Of a DNA stretch of 64,000 bases, positions 1-12,000 are shown piece after piece. Position 1 is the first letter of the stretch. Every line of letters begins with the position of its first letter. Source of the stretch: Podospora bellae-mahoneyi (lineage: Eukaryota; Ascomycota; Sordariomycetes; Sordariales; Podosporaceae); contig NW_026946359.1 in the NCBI RefSeq assembly GCF_035222275.1, positions 6,820,001-6,884,000 of the forward strand. Direction: 5' to 3'. Position numbers and translations under genes: made by a program. Under the pieces are notes generated by a model. It saw nothing but the letters and a program-made list of their open reading frames with translations, searched no databases and was not told the DNA's origin.

Positions 1-642
1 ATGATATGTCTGTGCTTCGTCTCGTACTGCTTGTGGATACGGCGTCACCATGGTGTTTTGACAGTTTGCATATCAGCCCTTCCCCTCACCCCTCACCCCT
101 CACCCCCCATCCGACCAACCCCTATTTCAGGGGCAAATGTCTAGTCGAAGAGGCTGTCATCCGCGTGATTGAACAGCTTTGCAATCGACCCATCTGGGCA
201 CTTGTCGATCTGCCACGCAACAGTTCTGTTGGCCGTGTTTCAAACCCGAACGCCGTCACCGAAAGGCGAGAATTCCTCCAAGCGCACCATTCTCACAGGA
301 AAATGTGGGCTTGAAAAGATCCAGATGCGTTATCGACAGCACCGATCTCTGATCTAGCCCTCAAGTGCGGGACTGGCGGTAGGAAAAGCTACCCCTACTT
401 CCCCACATGGAGGCGCTTCCAGCCTTGTCGATTCCCTGTCAGATACCACCTCAGAATGGTGGGGGGCTGCGGGCAGGAGTGGTATAAACCAAGCTACCCC
501 GCTTGGGGATATCTGAACTGGACAGGAAACACGACAAGGGATATCAGCAGAGATAAATACCATTGAAGCATCGAGAAACCAAAAGGTCTTGACATCGCCA
601 TACTTCGAGAAAGCATCAACAGTGCCAGACCAAAACACACCC
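1..642. other. Left-edge region without a supportable gene
   Basis: This stretch holds the promoter and 5' leader of the SDR gene that follows. Short reading frames at 6-357 lack codon character, and their products match nothing I recognise. A pyrimidine-rich tract ending in CAG near 127 could be the acceptor of an exon belonging to a gene that starts left of the window, but no convincing downstream frame follows it. Confidence 0.5.
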
Positions 643-1960
<1,318 letters not shown>

Positions 1961-4900
1961 AAGGTTCATCATCCATGGAGTGGTTGAATTTGTGTCAGAG
2001 AAATGGGGATGTAGTATCATGCCATGACATGAGATAGAACAGGGGACGTTTTTAAAAGAGCGAGCATAGAAGTATGCAGCCACATTGGATTTAACCAAGT
2101 TCACTCATTTGTGTACTACTTTCTTCATGAAAGACATATTCGTGAGAGATGGACTATTGAATACAATCCGTCCGACTCCCCAGGATGGACCTCAAGCTAC
2201 ATAGGTGACGAGCAAGTCAATTAGAAAGTGAGGTGGGCATCTCCATAACCCCCAACACCCTCGACACCCTCAACACCCTCACCGCATCTTTACCTTTTCT
2301 TCTTCTTTTTTTTTTTCTTTTTTTCTCGGGAGAAAATACTGCTTTGAGACATGAAAAGTCCTTTGATAATGCAGTCTTGACGCACGAATGGAATCCAAAA
2401 TCTCTTAGAGCCGAAAGCAAGACGCCATCACACGCTCCTCACCCAAAACCGGGCCGGTTCTGACAGGTCATATGCATCGGTTCGGTTCGGCATGGTGGGC
2501 GGCAGTCTGGGTGGTTGGTGATCAAGTCTTGACTGCAGCATCCAATGTGCACAAACGTACATCCCTTGACATGCACTATCAGACGAGCTGATATGCGATG
2601 TGAACAACTCTTTTGGATGTATCAAGGGCGACCGCACTTGTTGCAGGGGTAGTGTTAGGGTGGTGCCCAACTGTAGGGAGATCAACTGACACGTAATAGT
2701 TTTGGCAAAAGAGGTACGTACCAACACCAATGCGGTGTTCCCTTTACCCCAAAAACCAGAGAAGAAACAAAGCTTGATCATCTGATCTCCTGTGTGTCAC
2801 CTTGTGGCATTCTGGGTTCCATGGCACACAAAAGGCACAACAAACACATCGAGACGCTCACAAACACAGCCTCGGCCAAAGAATATGAACACTCCTTCGC
2901 CTCCTTCCTCTCCGAGAGAGGAAATGAAAAAGAAATTACTCTCGAGCTCGCCATGGCGCAATGAACCAATGGATCAAGGTCATGTCCCATCACAAGACTG
3001 GTTCCCCGCAAAAGCTGGGCAGACCAGAAGATCCCGGACCAGGGGTTTGACGAGAAGACTGTTCACAGGAATAAAAGAGGGGAAAGAGAGAAAAAGGCAC
3101 TTCATGGTCAGATGTTGGCCGGCCGGCCGCATTAGCTGGCTAGACCCGTCACCGTCCAAGCGGTTCTTTACGTACTGCAAACCGAGCTCATTGCAGGAGA
3201 GGAGCAAGGGGTGGTCTTTTCTTCTGTCTTTGCAACGCGCTGGTGCGGGTAGGGCTGTGTTTTGTTCAAACATTGGGAATGGGACGGCGGCAAAAAATAG
3301 CCCTCCTCCGCATGGTACAAAAGCGGTGAAGTGTGTTTTCCTCCTCAGAGGAGGCTGGAAGGGCCACCACTGGGTCGCGGAACAGATGATGCGGTCTGGG
3401 GAAAGCTGGGAACCTTTTGAAACCCCCCCTGTCGTGATATAATCCGGGGTTCAAGTGGGCAACCAAAACGCGCTGTGCTTGTCACAGGGGAGGCCTGGAA
3501 ATTAGCCGAGTTTGTACCACTGTGTGACAGTGGGAGGAGTCATGGACCAGCGGGAACAGAATTCTCGGATGGCTGTCGCGTTATCCCTTGCTTGGTTATC
3601 GTTGGTGAGCAAGCCGGCCTCAGACGTCACTTTGTTTCTCAGTTCCTCCGAACCACGGCGGAAAAGAAACGTGATGGCGATCTCGTCACTGAAAAGGGAG
3701 AAGGCCGTGACGAGGTTGGTCTCCCCGCTACGCCATCCAACCACGGGCGAGGGGGGTTGAGCGTGGGGGGGCGATATGGGCAGCGTATGGCGCTGATGTT
3801 GTGGAAAGGTCGTTGGGCATTCCGAGGTCTTGGTCCACCGCAGCCATCAGCGGAGCGGCTCACACTCTCCTTATGCGTAACCATCGGAGGCTCCAGCTGA
3901 GCTCGTAACGGGGGCCATGAGGCGGGCAACCGCACGCAGATCCGCCCGAGAGCTGAGTCGCACGGGCAGACGAGGTCAACCGCGGACCACAGGCGGCAGG
4001 CCGAGTGAAGGAGGGCCTCCGAGGAGACGATAGACCCTGTGCGAGAACGGGCTGGCTGTTCAAGTAACACTCAAAATCCCACGTGTGCCGTCGCCAGGTG
4101 TGCTTGTTTCCCCACGAGTGCGTAATCTTTGCCCACCGGTGACCGAAACTGGAGCAGTTCCCGTGGTGGTTTCTGGGGCGGTGATAAGTGGTGATAGGTG
4201 AAGATATGAGGTGTGGTGGTTATCTCCTCCCCCGGACAGTATCCGAAAAGCAAACCCCACGCCCAGCGCAAGGTTCAAGGTCTGATGCCCGACGACAAGT
4301 GCAAGGGTGTTCGAGCCGGGCTGGACTTCCTGTTGCCTTTGCTGCCCGCAGGCGAGGCGGTGAAACGACAGCGTGAGAGTGAGAGCGAGCGCGCGAGGTT
4401 CCTTCTTCTCCTCTCTCTGTCTCGGCTCTGGGGTTCTCATGGCCTGCATGGTTCTCATGCAGCACCTGCTTGATTTGGAACTGGCCGGCTTCCGCGGTGT
4501 CGGTGATATCAGACTTCCTTCGAGAGCACCCCCGCAATGGGTTTGGATGGAAAATGTCAAATGGCATTTTTGCTTGCCAATCCCCAGCTCGTCCCCGGCT
4601 TGGTGCCTAGCCTTCGGTGCGAGCCGGGAGCTTCCAGGGCTTGTGCTTGGCTTTGGGGGGCGTGTCCAGTGCCTGACATGCGCTGCCCGGCCCCCTTCTG
4701 CTGCAGCTCTAGCCCCTGTTCAGTTGGCACCTTCCAGTGCCTCCCTGGGGATTTCTTCCCCTCCCTTCCTTCCGGATGCCCCCAGACTCACCCCAACTTC
4801 TTTTTCCATTTCTTTTTTTGATACTGAAAATTCGAGCGCCTTCCCGCTGGGTGTCCCGTGCTTGGCTGGCTCAGGTTTGGTTCCAGATGCTGGCGCCAGT

Positions 4901-5760
4901 GATGGAATTGGTTTGCGTCTCACTGGCATTGCCACTGCAATAAGCGTTTCCGTGTTTTTGCTCGTTGGCTGTTCGCCGGGCAGCCCTCGTGCTCAACCTT
5001 CGTCGTCCCATCCCAACGCTCATGGAGCACCTGGACCTACTCTGCTCTCCTCACTCGACTGGACATCAGACGGTTCGTTTCTTGCCGCCTCGTGGTGTCC
5101 TCCGGCCCCGAAGAGAGAGCGCACGAGCTGAGAGCAACTACGGGACGGGCAAGGATCTACTCTCAGCAACGGACCGTACTCTCGTTTGTGAACGGTACGT
5201 GAGGATTTTGCGGAAAGAGAAGAAGCAAATCAGCGCGTCGGGGGGAGGGGGGGGCTTCTTGCTTCTGGTTCATGGCCCTGGATTTCCAACTCCCAGCCGT
5301 TTCCCCGAGACACAAACGACGCTCGCACTTCCGACCGGCCAGCCACCGACCCCTTCAGGCCTGGTCGCTCAAAGGCGCCAGTGAGGTGTGTCGTGTCGAA
5401 CCAGGGAGGCCTTTGCCAAGCTGCTTGAAGCTGTAGGTAATACGTCCGGGGTTAGCCCTCCCTCCACAGGATGCGCGCCAGAGACTTATATCCCAACTTT
5501 TGTCACATCATCACCGCCCCCTGTCACTTGTCCGTCATGGCCCAGATGCCAGAGCTCATGTCGCCCGTCCTTGTCTCAACTGACGCTTATCTTTTCTCTA
5601 GGTCCTCGCCCTGATCTATCTTGCTCCGGCCATCCCGCCGGCGTTTGCTCTCAGGTTTTGGCTGCTGTTTATCAACCAGCTTGCCTTCTCAGACCTGCTG
5701 GAGATGTCTGTTTGACCCGGCTTCACCTACCGTCAACTACTCCCTTCGCTTTTCGCAACA
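1961..5760. other. 3.8-kb gap: SDR 3' flank and long leader/promoter of the next gene
   Basis: I find no conserved coding sequence on either strand. The frames here (for example 2792-3442 and 4373-5131) have compositional, not coding, character. T-rich runs lie near 2297-2325. From about 4300 on, the DNA is pyrimidine-rich with short polypyrimidine-AG sites, including one ending in CTCTAG at 5602, about 160 bp before the next ATG. This suggests a long leader with one or more 5'-UTR introns. An unannotated non-coding RNA cannot be excluded. Confidence 0.45.
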
Positions 5761-7705
5761 ATGGAGGCCATGGCTATGTTGCTGCCCAAGGGCATTGTCG
5801 AAAACACGCGCGAGATATACAAGGAGGTGGCGAGCTATCCCATCGTTCCTCCAGAGAAGCTATGGCAATATTGGAATGGTATTTGAGCCGACGACGCCCT
5901 TGGAAACCGGTGCCAAACACTCTTGACTAACACGCACATCTCTAGTCTATACAACAACCTCACGAAAGCTTGTTGACCCAACCGCGTACAGATTGGAACA
6001 CTTTTGGTGGCACGTTTGGGGAAGTGACAGACGATATCTCAGCGGGTCAACGATTGCCAAACTGTTCGAAGAGATCTCCCGTGGCCCGACATTCGTCCCT
6101 CTACGATCTGTTAGAAACAGATACGAAGGGCCATCGGTAGGCCGCCTTTTGCATTGCTGCGGTCGTTGACAGAAAAACTGATAAATTGGACAGGGCCACA
6201 GCGATGCACGTAATAATGGCAGGGGAGACGCAAAAGCAGCCTCACGGCAGGGGCAGCCCAATCAAAACTCGGACCAGCAGAAATCAGCCCCTGTTGGCGG
6301 AATGAAGCTACCGACGCCGTCGTCTTCGAGGCCACCCCCAGCCCACCCGATCTTGAAGAAGAAGAATAGAGGGCCTTCTGGATCAAAACCAAAGCCAACA
6401 GCTCGATTCGTGGACCCGTCTGCTTTTCAAGAGCGTATCATTACCCCTTTGACCGAGCCAGTTGCGCCACAGCAGCTCCCGTCCTCGCCTCCGGGCGAGC
6501 CGGTCGCCAAGAAGAACAGGGCGGTGGCAGTTGTTGATGAAGCGCAAACTCCTACTGCAGTCGACATGCCGCCGCCGCCGAAGCCTTCACCTCGTGTCAC
6601 AGAGATGCCTCCCCCGCCAAAACCATCACCAAAGCGAAAGAATGTCCCTTCGGCCGTGACGGTTGCCGGTGGAACCGACGTCCGTCCACCGCCAATCTCA
6701 CCAGCCAAGCCCGAGAGAGCTGCGCCGCCGACAGGGAGACGGATTGTTGCCAGCACAGCAGCATCGAAGAGGCGTCCAGTCATGTCGAGGAGACAGAGCT
6801 CCCAAAGCTCAGGGGGCACAGGAACGCGCGTCGTCAGCCCGGCCACCGCGGCGCTGGTGAAGCAGATGGTGGCGCAAAAGTCCAAAGGACAAGAAGGAGT
6901 CGGCCACCAAGATTCGGCCATAATATCTTCATCAACGGAAAGCCAAGGGGTTGTTCCCCCCATCAGTGCAAAGTCAGCTGGGAAACGGCCAGCCAAAGCC
7001 CCAATAGATCAACCAGTGACCACTGCGCAGAACGTACACCCACCCCCTAATCAGGCAGATGGTCGGCATAATCGTCCTCTTCCAGCAACAGAAGGCCGAG
7101 CACTTCTCGCGGCAGCAATGAGGCCACCGACATACATGGCCCCCCCTTTCCAACGACGATCAACCTGGGACCTCGACGCCCAATTTCCAGAACCCCGGCC
7201 CCAACCTCGAATCCCTGGGGGTTTGGTCCAAGACCGAGCTCAACGCCCCAGTTTCGGCCTCCAGCGATCTGCCCCCATGATGGCGGGATTCGTAACCAGC
7301 ACCACCACCACCAGCCCCATCCGAGGATCCAGCAGCACAGCCACAGCACCAAAAATCGTCCGTTCTCGCTCCAACAATACGGACAACCGACTCACCCTCA
7401 TGGCCCTGCCGACGGGTGTTACGAGTGCGGCAGCGACTACTACTCCTGCAATAGCAACAGCACGGTTTGATTCAGAGCCGGTGGCGTTTGGACCTCGGGA
7501 GCCGGAAGCGAGGGATATTCCGGATAAGGTGATGGATTTTTCGAGAGGTTTCACGACGAACCGGGTTCTGCAGCCGTGCTTCACGCCCACGCCACCGAAT
7601 CCGGCGCCGCCGATTCCGTATGGGAGGTCCAAGAGCCAGTTGCATTTGTTGTTGGAGAAGGAGAAGGAGAAGTTGAAGAGGGGAAATTTTAATAGTAAAG
7701 TCTAA
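5761..7705 (+). CDS. AreA GATA-like (DUF1752) / DUF3295-type fungal protein
   Basis: Exons 5761-5878, 5946-6136 and 6194-7705 give 606 residues. The start is the ATG of MEAMAMLLPKG, where a clean amphipathic N-terminus leads straight into the conserved block. Residues about 33-96 carry LWQYWN, then DPTAYRLEHFWWHVWGSD, LSG and GPTFVPLR. This is the tryptophan-rich module that Pfam calls the nitrogen-regulatory AreA GATA-like domain (PF08550). It is not the zinc finger, and no Cys4 finger is present. The remainder is disordered, rich in Pro, Ser, Thr and Arg, with PPPPKPSP repeats near 80-110 of the third exon. The C-terminal motif RSKSQLHLLLEKEKEK (about 581-596) resembles the end of DUF3295 proteins. 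The biochemical role of these proteins is unknown; involvement in nutrient-regulated transcription is only suggested by the domain name. Confidence 0.82.
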
Positions 7706-8303
7706 TTTCTATCACCGGGGTTTAATGATTGAGGGAGAGCGAGTTGTGTACATGTCACTGGTGGGTAAACCACATTGTATTTATAGCTGGATCGATTATC
7801 CTGGGGTTTAGGTTTGGTGAGCGGGTTATGGGGTTTTTGGTATTGTTATTGATTGGGATTTTTGGTATTGTTATGTGACTGGGGGTTTTTTTGGGGGGCC
7901 TGGTGGTTGGGTGGTAGGCACAACGAGATGATATGGTTTTGGTCTGGTTTGTTTGGTAAGTTTGGTTTGGTCAAGGCACAAGGGCAGGTCAGAGATACCC
8001 CGTTGTCGTAGTTTTGGTAAACGAGAGAGGTGGAAGGGGGCCCACAGTTTTAATGAAGTCTGTTTTTGCTTTTTGACACTTGAGTACCCTTATGTGTGTT
8101 GTCGGTCGGTGGTAAGGGGAGGAGCATGTGTTGATGATTACATTTGTGCATGTTGACAACCCTCAAAGTTCCCTCTTCTTTCCTTGGGTACGAATACATA
8201 CATATATTCCGGGACACGAACCTGCTCAGAAATAAGGCTTGTCTTATCTGCTGCCATCAAGAGAACCAGGATCGAGCGTGTGCATAATGATGATGACGAC
8301 GAC

Positions 8304-8340
<37 letters not shown>

Positions 8341-9061
8341 ATGATCATGGACTTGAAGCGCAATCATGAATAGACTTTTCACCAGGGAAGGGAAGGGGGG
8401 AGGGGGGGTTGTTTCTATTCTGGCTTGACTTACCATTTACCTGCCCTATTTTGCCCAGCTGCCCATCCTCAAAGCGTTACATCGAGTTTCCTTAACCCCT
8501 TTTTCTTCCCCCTTTTTCTTGCATTTTACCCCAACTACCACCGTACCACCCCAACTTTGACAGCCATCTCCTGTTTGTGAAGTCAACTACAGATCAGGGT
8601 CGCTGGATCAGGAGGCACGCCACAACCATTGATGATATGAAACAATATATTATTATCACCAGGAAACCCGCCCCCCCCCAAAAAAAGAATTAGGAATCCA
8701 TCGGTGCAAAGGGGTATAGTATAGTAACACTTTTGTTTGCTCTCCTCCAAACCCAACTTTCCCCAACTAGTTTATGCACGCCTCCCAGGCTTAAACGATC
8801 GATCGCCCCTTTCCAACCCCCCCAAATCTTCCCGTCATTATCCATTATTACTCCTCTCTTTCTCTCCATCTTGTGTGCGCAAGGGGGGAGGGGCGCGGGC
8901 GGGTAAGTAAATGGTATGTATGCATACTCATAAGTACTCGTTGCCAAGTATACTTTTTCCGTGTCCTTCTCTTTACTTCCCTAGAGTTCCCGTTTTTCCA
9001 TCCAAAAGTACCCAACCCTGATGATATCCTACAATTTGTTCCCTTCTGGGCATCAACAACC
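7706..9061. other. Convergent intergenic region, two 3' flanks
   Basis: This region lies between the 3' ends of the DUF3295-type gene (+) and the giant disordered gene (-). It contains G/T-rich sequence (7790-7960) with a short direct repeat of TTTTTGGTATTGTTAT at about 7834 and 7858, and a GAT trinucleotide tract. No gene is seen; the Asp-run frame at 8184-8369 is just the microsatellite. Confidence 0.5.
8287..8345. repeat. GAT/GAC trinucleotide microsatellite
   Basis: About 19 near-perfect GAT units, with three GAC interruptions near the left end, lie in a convergent non-coding region. The tract reads as poly-Asp in one frame, but that frame has no coding context. Confidence 0.9.
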
Positions 9062-12000
9062 CTACTCATCAAGCCTAAACATCTTCCTCAGCCCCCTAAA
9101 CCTCTTCTTCTTCTTCGGCGTGCCCCCATCCGCGGTACCAGTGACGCTACTCCCGTCCACGCTCGGAGCACCCGTCGAAAAAGCCGTCCGCTGCTGCAAC
9201 TGATGCTGCACCAGACCCGTCCCGAGATTTCCACCCCCGATTCCACCAGACAACGTCCGAGTGCCCAAATTCCCACTTGTAGAAGGTCTCTTTGGCCCGT
9301 CATCATCCAGTGGCATCTGCATCCTGGGCGGCGGAGGCTGCTGCTGACTCTGACTGTGACTGTGTCCGAAGATCCCCATCCTCTTTTGAAGTTTGGGGCT
9401 TCTTTGCGGTGGCGGGGTCTGAACTACCGCTGGTTCAGGCTCCGGCTCGCCCTCGGCAGCGGGTGGCTCCTCCACTGTGGGCGAGACATCCTGCTCTCTG
9501 GCAGCCTTGAGCTGGCTGGCGTTGCGCTCGAGTTTGGTGTCCCTCCTCGCCGGGCTGTCCATGCTGCTGCGGGCGATTCCCCCAGAGGAGGAATCATGCT
9601 TCTTGCGGCGGAGGACAGACATCAGACTGCTGCGACGAGTCGCGGCACGTTTGCCATCGGCGGATGGGGCGGCCCCTGAGACAGGAGAGGCTGTCTCAGC
9701 TCCCAGTGCAGGGGCAGTCTGAGAAGTGCGAAGGATGCTACCCTTGCCAGAGCGGACACGGCGGAGAGAGGTGTCCACCGTCAAGGGAGGCTGGCCACCC
9801 GGGCTCGAGACCGCTGGTTTGGTTGTCCCATTCGCCTTGACAGCCGGTGTCTCCTCTGACTCCTCGAGCTCCTCCAACAAGGCCGTGCTGGCCACAGAAC
9901 CACGGCCAACACCTACCCCGTTAGGGGCCGACTTAGACTTTGGCAATGGGGGGAGCGGCGCCGGGGCGATATCGTCTTCATCGCTAGAATCTTCAAACCG
10001 ACTTTGGAAGCCACTGGCCCCTCCGTCCTCATCACTCGAGTCGGCGAAGCGACTGGAAAACTTGTTCCCCGACTTATTCTTTGTAACTTTGGCACCACTC
10101 TTCTTTCCAAAACTTGGCATACGCATCCCGCTCGGACTCCTTCTTCCCTCAGTAGACGAGTCGCGTAATGTTCTACGCATCTGAGTGCTCGGAGCTGGAA
10201 CTTCCACACTTTGTTTGGAGGACACAGATGTCATCGAAAACCTCTTCGACGGCAGGTCAGTAGGTGGCGAAGTCGCTCTCATGGTCATGCGGAAACCGGT
10301 GGCCGACCCGCTTCTCGGCCTCGACCTCTTGAAGCTGCTTTCACTACCACTAGAGCCGCGGCGTTTCAATGTTGTCGGGACAGCCGTGACAGGGGGGCTT
10401 GCCGCTGCCCGTCGCTGGCTCTCAGTAGATGCAGAGCTTGCCGCAGCAGCAGCACTCGGTGCTGGGTGCCTAGCTGGACTCATGTCCGCGGGTCTGGTGT
10501 CAGACCTCCTGGTGTCGGCACTGCTTGATCGCAGTGATTTGCGCAGACGGGGACCTTGGGTAGGAGCAGACTGTTGCTGAGGTTCGCTGCGCAGAGTCTT
10601 CCTCATGGTTGTCGGGATGGCAGCTTCCTCTTCGGTCCACTTCGTCCCAGGCTTGATCATATAACTGCGCTCGGGATTCGTCACAGCTTTCTCCTGCTCT
10701 CTTTGGTGCTGGACTGCCACCTGCTGTGCCATGTGCAAGGCCAACGCCTTGCGCTCTGAACTCCTTCTCTCAATCGATTTCTTCTTTTTTGGCTTCGGTT
10801 CAGATGGCACCTGATCCAGATCGGCCTCGACCCCGGCCTCTTCTCGTGCCTCCTTTTCCAGCTGTGCTCGCTTCTCCGCACTGAGACTTCGCCAGTATGC
10901 TTTCACCTTTTCCCACTCATCCTGCGGGCTCTCTGTGGGTGGACTCGCAGGCGGACTTGCGTGTGGGGTCTCAACGGCAGTCGTGGCTGTCGATATCTCG
11001 GTCTGGAGTTTGGGCGTTGCCTCGACGGGCTTTTCGGTCGCATGTAGCTCTTTCGGATGCTGGCGAGAGCTGGGATCCGGTCGGAGTGGGCTTTCCACCA
11101 CGGCATCGAGCGACAAGAAGCCGCTGCCCTCGATATCGGAAAGGTCCTCACACGCATCGCTATAGATGCTGCTTTCGGAATCAGTAGTATCGTGAACAGC
11201 TGAAGAGATGGTTTGCGTCGAAGGCTGAACTGCCGGCCGACTTTCCGGGACCTCGACCATGGCGGGCGCAGGCCGCTGAGGAACGGACTGATCGGACTCA
11301 TCCTCCGGGAAGCCTCCCGGCACGTCGAAGAGCTCTTCCCTGAGTGACTTATCCTCAGCCATCGCAGGTGGTGTCGGCTGAATGACAGCTATATGTGGAA
11401 CTTCTTGCTTCGGTGCTGAGTTGACCGAGGCCTGCCGAACAGCAGTAGGGATGCTTTGTGGGCTGGCTGAGCCGTTCGACAGTTCAAATTGAGTCTGAAG
11501 TGGCTGCCGAGGGGCAAAGTCACGGCTGGAGACCTCGGCCGGCTCGTGTTCCGACTGAGTGGTAGCCAGAGAGCTGTCGCTGTCCGTGTCGCTGATGTAC
11601 CCACCGCCCTCGACGCTAGTTACAACAGGAGGCAGAGGTTCCCTGAGCCTCGAGATATTTGCAGTATGTGTACGGCCCTCGTCACATTCTTGGGAAAAGA
11701 TTCCACCCAGCGCGTGGTCATTGCTGGAGCCCAGTGATGGACTGGGAAGAAGTCCTGTCGCTGAAGGTCCCGTAGAAGCATGTGTTGTCTCCGCGTTCGG
11801 CCGAACAAGCGGTCGTTCCGCATCCTCCTCCGGTTGTGCATCTCGGGGCTTCCTTTCTCGAATGCTTCCGAAGCTCGGCAACGCAGGCCGGGGCTTCATA
11901 ATCTCATCATCATCCAAAGATGGAATGTCTTTCTTGACAAGGCCAAAGTATCGCTGACGGCCGGCCTCTGGAGGACTGGCGGAGAGCGGTGACGTGGCGC

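Noticed and set aside
589-642. Upstream extension of the SDR protein
   Set aside because: The extension begins at TTG and contains no ATG; the first ATG at 643 starts the presequence-like N-terminus.
8184-8369. Small protein with poly-Asp run
   Set aside because: It is the translation of the GAT microsatellite and has no conserved flanks.
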